Shown here: piece after piece, positions 1 through 13,000 of the stretch
Layout: each line of letters begins with the position of its first letter
Position numbering within the stretch: position 1 is the stretch's first letter
Source: Fragum whitleyi
Taxonomy: Eukaryota > Mollusca > Bivalvia > Cardiida > Cardiidae
Direction: 5' to 3'
DNA: 64,000 bases
NCBI GenBank assembly: GCA_948146395.1
Contig: OX411557.1
Location: 36,558,077 to 36,622,076, forward strand
Notes under the pieces: model-generated
Told to the model about the DNA's origin: nothing
Seen by the model: only the letters and a program-made list of their open reading frames with translations
The model's database searches: none
Translations under genes and position numbers: made by a program

Positions 1-790
1 CCCCGCCGCGAAAGCTTGATAGTAAAACTGAAGCCATTTATATAAAGAATTCTTTTGAACTTTAAGAAATCAACCCCCTACAAAATCAAAGTGTCAAAAA
101 GAACAAAGGGCAATAACTCCAAAATCATGCAAGCAAGAGGTTTAGTTCCTGTTGTAACTATTATGCATTGAACTTCTCCTCCATGAGTTCTATTCACCCA
201 TAAAGTTTCAAGTTGATAGCTGTTATACTTTAGGAGATATGCTCCGGACAAAAAAATAAGTATCAAAAGTAACAAAGGGCAATAACCCCAAAATTATGGA
301 GCAAGAGTTGTAGTTCCTGTGCACTGCACTTTTCCTTCATGAGATCTATCCGTCCATAAAGTTTCAAGTTAATAGCTATTTTACTTTAGGAGATATGCTC
401 CGGACAAAATCTAAGTATTAAAATTACAAATGGCAATAACTGTAATATTATGAAAGCTAGATTTGTAGTTCTTGTGCACTGCACTTCTCTTTCATGAGAT
501 CTATCCACCCATGAAGTTTCAAGTTGAAAGCTGTTATACTTTAGGAGATATGCTCCGGACAAAATCTAAGTATTAAAAATAACAAAGGACAATAACTCCA
601 ATATTATGCGAGCAAGATTTGTAGTTCTTGTGCACTGCGCTTCTCCTTTATGAGATCTATTCACCCATAAAGTTTCAAGTTGATAGCTAATAAACTTTAG
701 GTGATATGCTCTGGACAAGTTAGTGACGGAACCTCGGAATGACGGAATGACAGAATGACGAAATGACGGACGGAGACCATTACTATATCC
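1..790 (+). repeat. Tandem-core array, about 157 bp unit, with microsatellite tail
   Basis: Four to five diverged copies of a unit. Each holds a 'gggcaataac' block, a 'ttgtgcactgc' block and a 'ggagatatgctccgga' block; the last recurs near 235, 391, 543 and 701. The array ends in degenerate gacgga/aatgacgg microsatellite (about 722-775). The same architecture recurs at 4840-6310 and 39372-39640. It resembles the 'pearl'-type tandem-core elements described from bivalves; that family link is inference. The small ORF at 78-275 lies wholly in the repeat and is not a gene. Confidence 0.85.
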
Positions 791-794
791 CCTG

Positions 795-945
795 GAATTC
801 TTCCATGCATCATCTCATTAAAATTGTCTTCTAAAGAAAATTTTAATATAGGCAGAATCTAACAATGAATGAAAACTAAATTTGTGATTTAGACTTATGC
901 TTACTTTTCTTAAGAAGTTTATTAAAAACGGCACCTGGTCACTCG
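795..945. repeat. Truncated MITE of the 'gcccgttttactaaac' family
   Basis: Resembles the fuller copies at 23669-23913 and 24350-24582: a 'tccatgcatcatctcatt' block, then 'ggcagaatctaacaatgaatg', ending in degenerate 'ttaaaaacggcacc'. The left terminal repeat is missing. It lies just downstream of exon 30's donor. Confidence 0.6.
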
Positions 946-966
946 TGCAATATTGACAATACTTAC

Positions 967-1068
967 GTTTCATACAAACTTGTGATGGACCACAATACAG
1001 GTTTTCCCACATATCAGTACAGTGACTGTTTTCTGAACAAATGATTGCCCCATCTGATGTATTAAAGG
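967..1068 (-). CDS. Exon 30: EB-like Cys module
   Basis: 102 nt, phase 1-1. Acceptor TTACAG, donor GTAAGT. Encodes a short module with Cys spacing C-x5-C-x8-C-x5-C, the same as exon 14, after a short Asn/Thr/Ser lead. It is the last exon of the gene visible here; the reading frame continues past the window's left edge because the exon ends with the first base of a codon. The paired spacing resembles EB or EGF-like modules, but the exon is too short for a firm family call. Confidence 0.78.
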
Positions 1069-4000
1069 CTGTAAATAAATAATGAATTAAATATAGGACT
1101 TTTGCTTGGTTCAGCGTGAGATCAATTAATATTTCAATGAGTAAACAACAAAAGCTATAACTTCCCTAGTGGCGAAGCCAAGAGTGAAAAAATGACCTTT
1201 GTTTTTCAAAAAATGAAATGTTAATCGATCTTACATGAAAAACGAAAATTATTCCATTTGATTTTTGCAATGAGAGAAAATTTGAACATTTTGAACAATT
1301 TTTCAGAAAAGTCGTCATTTATTATGCATGTGATTTCTACAGTGTTTGCAACATCATGATACAACTTGTTCATTGTGCTCAGCCAAGGTAATATATTAAA
1401 TAGAGCATTTCAAATGAGTAGTCATTTAATATCCAATGAATTAAACGAGTCGTCTATAAACAGATAAAAACGAGGCTGCACCAAGTTTTTATCTGTTAAT
1501 AGATGACAAGTTTAACAAATTCGGCATTTGATGAGTCCAAATTTGTATTTCTATTTATAATATGACCCATATTTTGGTGATAAATGAGAAAATTACAATA
1601 TTTATCGATTTATGTTTTTTTCCGCGAAACATATAAATATAAAATGATTCAGCAGATGGCGTCATTTTCCTAACAAAATTATAACGTTGTTCTTCATTCT
1701 CAGCTCATTTGCATAGTTATTCCACTAGTGTTATAATACCCATGTATTTTCAAAAATGTTCAACGGGGTTATTTCACTCCTACGACGTAGATCATATTAT
1801 AAATAGGGTTAAATGAACGGAAACCGAGTATACTGCTTTCAGTACTTTCAATGGTTTGGCGACAAGATTACCAAGTGATAATCTACCATTATTTATCTAT
1901 AATCCACCAAAAATCATTAAAGAATTTTTTTGACTCCTGGATGACTCCTATTTGCGTCTTCATACAGTGTGAAAAATCTTTTAGCTACATTTCTAAATTG
2001 TTTCTTAAATACATGTATATATTTTCTTCAACTCGTAAACATATTTGTATCTCCTATGAATAACCATTTGTTACATGTACATGACATGACTTGCAAAAAC
2101 CAACCATTTTGTTAAACTATAAACATTTGAAAAATGGGAATTGCTTAAATAGTGGAGGTGAATCAAAGGTCTCATTCCAAAAGTTATAATACAAGAAGGT
2201 TGAGTGATCATTCTAAATTCAGACAATGGGCCAATTAATGAAATTGTTGTGGTTTTTTTTGTGTGTTTTTTTTCTAGCTTTTTTGTAAAACAGGAAAGGG
2301 TTAAGAAAATTTTTGACACTAGTCATCCTATGCATTCAGCAAAGTGTGATTAAGGCCGAAACTATAAGCATTTCAAAGATAATACTTTATCACATTAAGG
2401 ATCTATATTAAAGTATGTGTAGATTGGTACAGTAAAAAATGAAACTTCTGGGACAAAAGAAAAAGAAAATATAATATTTGAAAGCATGAAAGTCGAATGA
2501 TTTATATGTATAATATTTGTTTACCTGATACATGTAGTTAACAATATTTATCATAAAAAAAGGCACTTGTAGTTTTTGAAATTCTGGTAGAAAAAAAGGA
2601 ATTGCTAAATGAATATTTCGGTTATGTATTTGCGCCTTAGTAAAGTAAGGCCTCTAAAGTAAGGCCTCTATAATATATCAAGAAAGCATTAATTTTGATA
2701 CCCATCCTACTCAAAACCTCCCATTAGTTAAGAAATAAATACAAGTCTGGACTTAGTAATAAAATATCAAATCTATTAAATTTGGAAAATTACATAACAA
2801 ATAAGATGTGATGATTTTAATGTAATTTTACAAATGGTTTTTATGTTAAACAGAAAATATTGATCAATAAAATTCAAAATTTTCTTATTTGCTTGCAAAA
2901 TTTTTTGTCATATTATGAAAAGAAAATCAAATTTGTGTTCATCTCATATTTATTATACTCAGCATCTTAGACAGATAAAAATCTCCTCAAAGTCTCTATT
3001 TTTAGCTCACCTGAGCACGAAGTGCTCAAGGGAGCTATTGTGATCGATCGTTGTCCGGCGTCCGTCTGTCCATCTGTCCGTCTGTCCGTCACGGCGTCAA
3101 CTTTTTCTTTAAACGACATCTCCTCCTAAACTTATGGGTCAAAATCAACCAAACTTGGCAGAAATATTCCTTGTGTGTCCCCTTATGAAAATTGCTCAAA
3201 TGGAAAGGATCCGTGCCATATCACGGGAAAAGGGGTCTTAATGACAAATTTCTTGTTTTCACTCTAGAAGCCACAAATATGGTCCAATCTTCATGAAACT
3301 TGATCAGAATGTTTGTTAGGTCATTAGGATGAAGTCTATTGAAAATGGGAAGGATCCGTGCCATTTCACATAAAAAGGCGCCTAAATGACAATTTTGTCA
3401 ACAATATCTTTAAACGACATCTCCTCCTAAACTAATGGGTCAAAATCAACCAAACTTGGCAGAAATATTCCTTGGTTGGTCCCTTATGAAAATTGCTCAA
3501 ATGGAAAGGATCCGTGCCATATCACGGGAAAAGGGGCCTTAATGACAAATCTCTTGTTTTCACTCTAGAAGCCACAAATATGGTCCAATCTTCATGAAAC
3601 TTGGTCAGAATGTTTGTTAGGTCATGAGGATGAAGTCTATTGAAAATGGGAAGGATCCGTGCCATTTCACAGAAAAAGGCGCCTTAATGACAATTTAATC
3701 AACAATATCTTTAAACGACATCTCCTCCTAAACTTATGGGTCAAAATCAACCAAAATTGACAGAAATATTCCTTGGTCGGTCCATTATGAAAATTGCTCA
3801 AATGGAAAGGATCCGTGCCATATCACGGGAAAAGGGGCCTTAATTACAAATTTCTTGTTTTCAATCTAGAAGCCACAAATATGGTCCAATTTTCATGAAA
3901 CTTGGTCAGAATGTTTGTTAGGTCATGAGGATGAAGTCTATTGAAAATGGGAAGGATCGGTGCCATATCACAGGAAAAGGCGTCTTAATGACAATTTTTT

Positions 4001-7000
4001 TTGTTTACATTCTAGAAGCCACAAATATGGTCCAATCATCATGAAACTTAATCAGAATATTTGTTTGGTCATGAGGATGAACTCATTTGAAAATGGGAAG
4101 TATACATGCCATATCACGGGAAAAGGGGCCTTAATGACAATTTTCTCGTAAGAGCTCCAAACGCCACAAATATAGTCCAATCTTCATGAAACTTGATCAA
4201 AATGTTTGCCAGGTCACAAGAATGAACTCTGTTGAAAATGGGAAGGTTCATGCCATATCATAGGAAATGGAGTCTTAATGATAACTTACTTGAAATATCA
4301 GGTGAGCGATTTAGGGCCCTCGGGGTCCTCTTGTTTAATCTCTTTAAAGATGAATTGTTTAGTAAATGTGGTATTTGTTGAAAACACATCCAATATCCTC
4401 TTTTCAGTGATGGATCAAGAGGGGGTTCGGGGAACCCCTCTTGATCCCAATTATTTCATAAACACGCAGAATTTCAATTCATCTTTCTCCTACTATTGAC
4501 CACAAATGTCTGTTGGGAATATAACTTTGGCAGACGGCAGACAGTCTAGACTAAGATCAGCCTGCACAGATGTGCAGTCAGATTTTACCATACACTGCAT
4601 GCCTTCTACTTTTTTTTTCAGAAAAAAAACTGTCGTGGCACACTTGTAGATCTGTACATGTAAGGAGGGAAAAATGTTGGAACAATAATTAAGTTCACTA
4701 AGATAAAGGTAAAGCTGCGTAATACATGTACTAGAACCCCCCCCCCCTCCCCCTTTTTGTATTTTCTAACACCTTTTATAGAAATCCTGGATTCACAGCA
4801 ACTATTTATTTACTAAACCCTTGTTGAGCTGATTAAAAACAAGTGCATGTCGTATTGCGATGCAATACCGGAGTTCCCCACCGGATAACAAAAAATCCTT
4901 TCTTATAATATATCTCCTACTTACTAGATCTATAACTGTATACAAAATTTGAAGTTGCTAGCACATTAGGTTTTGAACAAAATGTCCCAAACAAAAATAT
5001 AAGAGTAAAAACAACAAATGACAAAAACTCCAAAAGTGGGCGGAGAAAAATGATTCTTGTACATGCCACTAGTCCTCCATGAGATCTATAAGTGTACCGA
5101 GTTTGAAGTTGCTAGCACTGATGGCTCAGGAGATATGGTCCGAACAAAAATGTCAGGATAAAAACAAAAACGGACAATTACTAAAAAAGTGGATGTGGCA
5201 GAGTAACAGTTCTTGTGCATTACACTTCTCAAAAAGATCTACCAGTGTACAAAGTTTGAAGTCGCTAGGGCTTATGGTTAAGGAGATAAGTACGGGACAA
5301 AAATGAAAGGATAGAAACAACAAAGGGCAATAACATAAAAAGTGGACATGGCAGAGTAACAATTCTTGTACAGGACACTTGTCCTCAATAAGATCTATCA
5401 GTGTACAAAGTTTGAAGTTGCTAGCACTTATGGTTTAGGAGATATGATCCGGACTAAAATGTAATGGTAAAAAATAACAAAGGGCAATAACTCAAAAAGT
5501 GATCGTGGCAGAATAACAGTTTTTGAACATGACACTTGTCCTCAATGAGATCTATACATGTACAAAGTTTAAAGTTGCTAAAACTTATAGTTTAGGAGAA
5601 TAATCCGGACAAAAATGTAAGACTAAAAACAACAAAGGACAATAACTCAAAAAGAAGACATGGCAGAGTAACAGTTCTTGTACAGGACACTTGTCCTCAA
5701 TAAGATCTATCAGTGTACGAAGTTTGAAGTTGCTAGCACTTATGGTCTAGGAGATATGATCCGGACAAAAATGTAACGGTAAAAAATAACAAGGGGCAAT
5801 AACTCAAAAAGTGATTGTGGCAGAATAACAGTTCTTGAACATGACACTTGTCCTCAATAAGATCTATAAGTGTACCAAGCTTGAAGTTGCTAGCACTTAT
5901 AGTTTAGGAGATATGATCCGGACAAAAATATAAGGCTAAAAACAACAAAGGGCAATAACTCAAAAGTGGGTGTGGCAGAGTTATGGATCTTAAACATGAT
6001 ACTTTTCTTCAATGAGATCTATAAGTGTAAAAAGTTTGAAGTTGCTAGCACACCTAGTTTAGGAGATATGTTCCGGACAAGAATGTAAGGGTAAAAACAA
6101 CAAAGGGCAATAACTCAAAAAGTGGTTGTGGCAGAGTAAAGGTTCTTGAACATGACACTTCTCCTCAATGAGATCTATAAGTGTACCAAGTTTGAAGTTG
6201 CTAGCAAATATGGTTTAGAAGATATAACCCTGACAAAAGAGTGACGGACAGACGGACAGACGGACGGACAGACGGAATCGAGCAAACCGGTAACCGGTGG
6301 GTGGACTCATAATGAAAAACATTGCATTAAAATCAAAGTGCTAAAATCACCGAATGCACTAGTTATGGGTCGGTATGTATTTTGCTGTTATTTTTAATTT
6401 TCTGGATGGGATTGAAATATCAGGTGCTATTGACTAAGATCAGGTTGCACATATGTACATTCTAATCTTTGTCTATAACGTCTATCAAAGCAGGGGTATT
6501 TAAGGTTCAAAACGGTTTACTTACTGCAGTTTCCAGCACTTTGAGCGTAGCCCTGAATTGTTGGTAGAAGACTCAGGGATGTACTCAAAACGTTAGCAAC
6601 TACGTACTCAAGGAGGGCTGTTGCGTTTTGTGCTATTTCTGTTTTCATCTCTTTCATACACTGTGTTACAGCCCCTGGACTGTGGATTCTTGCCACACAA
6701 ACAATACCAGCGGTGAAATTCCTGTGAATTATAAAAACACAGAGGTGAATATATGTTTTTAGATTTTTTTGCAGATACATGCATTAAAATTCTATAAAAT
6801 TCTTCTGTAAAACTTTGAACAAAACAAGAGATGTAAAAGATGTCCTTAATCACTCTACTGACATTCTCATTTTCTTTGTTAGTAAATCCATTAGATGGTA
6901 TATGTTCTAAGAATTTTACATAAATAGAATCACAAGAGATTCAATATAGTAAAACTTGTTTTAAGCAACAACTGTCGGGACCACAAAAAAGCGGTCGTTA

Positions 7001-10000
7001 AAGCAGGAGCTTAAACCTTCTTTCAGTTGTTACCTTTATAGGTTTTGATTATAAATGGATTATTTCAATAGCATTACAAGTATTGGATCAGCTTTCCTTT
7101 TGTTTGTTTGAATGGTTTTTGACGCTACTTTAAAAATGCTCACTCATATCACTGCGACTAGAGCAACTAACTTTCTGTTATGATATGAGTACTACCACAA
7201 CATTCTTATGGCTTCCATATGCTCGTCCACTAGGGTCAACTATTACCAACCAATTGATTAGCAATCAATGTCAGAAAGGATATGTGCCACTGTCGAGGAT
7301 CAAACTAAGGACACAGTGATTTAGTCAGATACACTATCAACAGTTACTGCGCAATGAATGCGGCTGTTTTCCTATCTATGTTTTCATTTCGTATGTCACA
7401 ACAGTACAAATTCAAAATATTATACAAGCCAGAATAAGCTTAGCAGTGACCTTAGAAATATCTAACTATTTTTTGTTTGCTACTAAAATGGATCAAGGGT
7501 GCCATACCATTTTTAAAATCTGTCTGGAAATTTGGAGAATCATGATCATGATCTGTACGCCCCCAAAGAAAAACATAAATAGATCAACACACCTCATTAC
7601 TCAAACATGACCAAATGTAAGTCTATATGAGCCTGTGCATGACATTTCCAACAATTTCAAACGTGCGCATAGCAAAGCTTCTGGCCAGCCTGTTCAGCCG
7701 CAAAGTCTGACCTCAGAATCTTCACTATGCACTTTATAGATCGATAAGGTCTTTACCTATCTTCATGCAGTCAGCATATATTATTATTGCATTGTGTCGT
7801 TGTAAACGCTACCATGTTCGTACCTGGCACATGTGTGAAATTGTTGGAAATGTCACACACATTCTCATATCTAAAATTCTGTCCTTTCATGGGAGGCACA
7901 TAAAATGACGAGCAGTAACTTCAATTTATGTGAAAACTATTATACATTAACTTTATATATTGTAAAAAAGCACGATTAAACAAAAAATGAAAAGACAAGA
8001 CATGTCTGAGAAAGGTCTTTAGATTTAGATAAAGAAATTTAACTGGAATATTTGACAAAGGATGAACACACTTACGAGCAGAATTCGTTAAGGTTTGCTG
8101 CTGTTAAAATTCTTGCAAAACTAGTTTGACATGCAGCTGCTGGTCCCAAAATTGAAGTTCCTATCACAGCAACATCTGAACAATCTGTAAGTAATAAGCT
8201 CTAGAATTTATATTTTGTTTCTGGAATGTATATCTGCTATGAGTGGTTTTAGCAATCTGTAAGGCAATAAGCTCATTGAAAGTGATTTTCTTTAATGTTT
8301 AACAACTTTTCAGCGCTTATACTAAGTTCTTAATTGTTTTTAAATTGAAATTGGAACTTTTCAAAGTTTTGCAATCTGTTTGTAGTTCAAGCATTTAGAT
8401 GACGAATTATTTTTTTACTCTAACAACTGTATAACAAACAAGAGTTACCATTACGGCTCCTGCAAACAATTAATTGAAGCGGTTTTGCTGCCTAATAGTT
8501 GTCTTTTGCAAATTGCATTTCTATGGAGCTCTTTGCAACAATTCTTTGCTATAAAACTTCCTGCACTTAACTCCACATCAATTTGAATAAATAATATTTT
8601 GAGTTACTCTGTCATTTCCAATAAGTGTTTACTCTATTTCAAGCATGAAAAAGATGGGAAAGGATTTACACACCTTAAGTTGTGGGAGTTGTTTGTGAGC
8701 ATAAAATGTTCAAGGCTGCAGATATTGTAGAAGTTGCTTGCGAGCACAAAATATGTGGAAGGGTTTACCAACCTGAAACAGTTGCTGCAGACATTGTGGG
8801 AGTTGTTTTGGAGCTTGAAATATGTGGAAGGGTTTACCTACCTATAACAGTTGCTGCAGACAATGTAGGAGTTGTATGTGAGCAAAGGAATGTGAAAGGG
8901 TAAACCCACATGAAACACTTTTTGCAGTTAATATAGAAGTTGCATGGGAGAATAAAATGGGAAATGTTTTACTTAATTTGTTTGCAAGAATAATCTGTGA
9001 TAAGGTTTACCTTCCTGAAACAGTTGTTTCAGACATTTTAGAAGTTGTTTACCAGCAATTTTGTAATTAGCGAATTATGGCAAAGGGAATAATTAACTAA
9101 AACTTTTGTTGCAGAAGTCGTAGGAGTTATTTTGGGACGTAAAATGAGATAAGGGTACTAATTTGAAACACTTGTTGCAGAAGTTGTAGGAGTATAAAAT
9201 TGCATAAAATTTGAAAGGGATTTTTTCCGTAAATCTGTTGAAGCAGAAGCTGTAGTTGTTTGTAAGCATAAAATGAAATACGGTTTACCTCTCTGAAACA
9301 GTTGTTGCATAAGCTTAGAAGAAGTTTCTATTCTTATAGTAAAACGTTTGTTGTAGAAGTTGTAGTAGTTAAATGGGAAAGTAGAACGGGAAAATAGTAC
9401 TTACTTGAAACAGTTGTTGTAGAACTTGCAGGAGTTATATGTGAGCATGAAATTGGAAAAGGTTTACCTTCCTAAAGCAGGTGTTGCAGAAGTTGTAGGA
9501 GTTCTGTACGCAAGCATTAAATTAGAAAGGGTTATCTACCTAAAACAATTTTTGCAGAAATTGTAGGAGCTGTTGGCAAGCTTACTTACCTGAACCTGAA
9601 TTGCAAGGGATTGGGGTAGTTGTAGGCTAGCATAAAACGAGAAAGGGTTAAAAGATTCGCCCAAACTAGTTGTAGGAGTTGAGGCTGTAGTAGGTGATCT
9701 TTAAACGGAAAAAGGTAAATAACTCACCTGAACTGCTTGAAGGAGGAGTTGTAGGTGTTGAAGAAGAAGATGTAGGAGAAGAATAATATGTTGCAGATGA
9801 TGACGACCATGATGATGATGATGATGACGAAGATGCTTCAGCTGAAATAGGTGTTGAAGAAGATATCAAATAAGTGATCATACAGTTAAGAACTTCCAGA
9901 TATTGACAAAGTGATTGATTTTAAGGTGATTTCGAAATGATATTTTAATGAGTGTATGGTGCAAGTTTTGAATAAAATTTAAGAGAAATAACACAATATT

Positions 10001-13000
10001 GCTAATTTCGTTGGACAAAATTAAGGATATCTTATTATCTTCTTTTAGAAAAAATAAAGTTATTAAGATTTCAAAATAACTCTACAAAGAATGAGGCGTA
10101 TATGATTAACTGGAAAGGACTATTGTCAATGGACAATTAATAAGAATATGCCTCATCGGGATAAAAAAATGGTGGTCTGAATAAACTGCTTAATTGTGGT
10201 TGTACTTGTCTTTGAAAGAGGCATATAAGCCAACAAAAACACATAGATAACTTACGACAATAAGTTGCATTATTGGCAAAGTTCGTAACATCCTGTGTCA
10301 AAGTAACACCAAGTGGTGGAAGGAGAGCTAGGATTTGAGAAGCACTGGGATACGCCACATACGTCATCTGTGCTAGACATGTTTCTGAATCACTTGGTGC
10401 TAAATATAGGGATAGATTACCCAAGGCTGTAGCAAAAGTCCTGGAACAAAAGCAAGGAAATATGTGTAATCCAAAAACGTAATAAAAATTAAGATAGTAA
10501 TAATATTCGAAAACCTTAGATTGGAAGCTTGATAAAATCCGGGACTCTCGATTTACATAATATTTATATGAGATTTCCAACAAATAAGGAAACATTGCCC
10601 AAGGCTGAAGCAAAAGTCCTGAAACAAAATCGATGAAATATATGTAATCCAAAATGTAATAAAAATAAAAAAATTGCAATTGTATTCTAAAACGTTAGAT
10701 TGGAAGCTTGATAAAATCAGGGACTCTCAATTCATATTATATATACATGTATATGAAGGATCCAACAAATTCAAATATGCGCAAAGCAAAGATTCTGACC
10801 AGCCTTTGCATCCGCATTGTCTGACTAGAGTCTTCACCTTGCGTCGAGTAGATAGATAAGGTCTCAAAGTTTATGTAGACCATCAGGTAACTTTATTTTT
10901 CAGAGTTTGTGGCTGTCTATGCATCTCAAAGTTTGAATTTCACCAACATTTCAAATTGTTGGAAATGTCTTGCAAAAGGCTAGCATATATGTATGTTTAA
11001 GGTCCGTAAATCTTGCTCGTTGGTTGGAGTGGTTAGAACACTTATCCCAAATTCAAATGATTGTACTCGTACACGGTTTGATCGCCACCAGAGAAGAGAA
11101 GTAGACTTTTTTAAAGATCTGTTACATTCTGCATATTCCTTACATTTTACCACCTACCCTGCCTCAAACCGAATTCAAATTGGTCATGCATTAACAGAAT
11201 TTTTGACAACTTTCCGAAATTGCGGTATGTCACCTGATTCTCCGCCGTGGATATGAGTAATTGTAATATTTAACTTTTCTTAGATACTTACGAGCAAAAC
11301 TCATCTTGAGAAGTGACATATTGCAACGGATCAAAGTAAGCTGCCAATGCTGGATTAGTCGCAATTGTTGAAACAACCACTCCTATGTTGCTACAGTCTA
11401 AAGAGGTGAAAATAAAGAGGATAATTTTTGTTCAGTGTATAATTGTTTTGATATTTCAATGAGAGAATAACAAACGCTGTTATTTCACGAGTCGCAGCGC
11501 CACAATTGAAAATATATAGCGTTTGATGTTCATTCGATGAAATATCAATCTATCTCCCCCCTCCCCCCCCCCCCCCAAATATATATTTTTAAAATGCAAA
11601 GTGAGACATAAAGTGTGTTATTTTGCATGTGATTGCTATGCAACGTTCATGACGTCATTTATTTGACATCAATAAGATAGAGTCAGATTGGATGAAATTA
11701 AGAAAAGCAGGGTGATGATTTCAGTTGATAGGCAGTGTGTTTATCAAATGAAAATCTTTCGCTATTTCTAGATAATCCATTGAAAAGCATTAAAGAAATA
11801 AACGGAAAAAAACTTACATCCTTGTTACGTTCTTTGAATATGTGAAGTTCGACTTATTTGAGTAAAGAGTGCCAAATTGTGCCAAAACTGATTATCAATT
11901 TTTCGACAGAAATGAGCAATAAATAAGTTCTGTTTTAAAGCAAGTTCATGTCAAATACTAAATGTAAAGTTCATGCCAGATCATAATAAGATGGAATATG
12001 AAGGTTCTAGACCTTACACTAAACATTAACACTTGTACGTATTCATTTGGACAGTCTGGCTAAAGGTTGTTTATCCCGTTATGATCCATGATATTAACTA
12101 TATCTATCATAAAAGGTATGTAACGGCGGTCTTTTGCCTTTTTAGTTTGTAGACCTAATAAAGAAGCATGCATTGTGCTTTAATTATGTGTTCGATGTAT
12201 ATATTTCACCATGTAAAACTGTCAATAGATATTCTAAAACATCCAATTATGCTGGATAATAAACCACTATGACATGTTGTGATAACCCAACGACAAAATG
12301 TATACAATTTATAAGTATTTACTTTGAAACCTTCATAATTTTATGTTTACTTACAGATTTTAAATAAGTTTAACATAAGAATATATGATTAGTGTAATAT
12401 AAGGTTGATTATGTGACCATGAATCAACTTACTTTATAATAGCAATATCCAATGAATATTGATGAAGAGAAAAATTCTTTTTTAGAGAACTTTTTTTACA
12501 ATTATGTCAAGTTTCAAGTCAATGCCTTCAGTAATACCAGAGATATTACATAATGTCATCGATTTTTCTACCAAATCTCGTAACTACAGCTTTAAACAAG
12601 CTGTAGTTACGAGATTTTAGCAGAACACCGACGATGTATTTTTTTGGCGTGATGACAGTAACTATTCCCCTGGCGATGAAATCGACAATGAAACAGACTA
12701 TAGCAATGCCTCTTGCCGAGCTAATAAAATGAAAATGACACACTCCGAAATATGGCATGAATACTGATTCTGTCAGAAATAATGGATGATACATACCTAT
12801 TCCTCCTGAGGCTGAAACAAATAGAAAATAATTGAGACTTAAGAGATGCTTCCGATTATTTCACATGCGTGTTACGCTTGAATTATGAACAACATGTAGC
12901 TGACAATGTGAACAATTTTGGAATGATTTTAGTATGAAACTGAATTAGTTGAATGAGCGCTTTTTGGTGAAATTAAGAGGAGGTAATATGTTTTAGTGAA

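Larger units (their letters stand above)
8660..9715 (-). repeat. Intronic array of degenerate microexon-like units, about 70 bp each
   Basis: About 13 units, recognised on the plus strand by 'gttgctgcaga'-like blocks near 8706, 8784, 8854, 8925, 9027, 9113, 9176, 9244, 9306, 9352, 9419, 9486 and 9554 (spacing mostly 62-77). On the minus strand a unit reads TCCTACAACTTCTGCAACAA, then CTGTTTCAG directly followed by GTAGGTAAAC-like sequence: Thr/Ser codons abutting an acceptor-like and a donor-like signal. It lies in the intron between the poly-Ser exon 27 and exon 28. Units are diverged; some keep donor-grade sequence and some do not. A plus-strand ORF (8682-8903) here simply reflects the period. 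Confidence 0.75.

Noticed and set aside
8682..8903. Plus-strand 73-codon ORF with three similar 23-residue repeats
   Set aside because: It only reflects the DNA period of the 70-bp intronic array, and units further along are shifted or stopped.
11815..11850. Possible 14-nt microexon with a GTAAGT donor
   Set aside because: The length breaks frame between exons 24 and 25 and no other acceptor fits.
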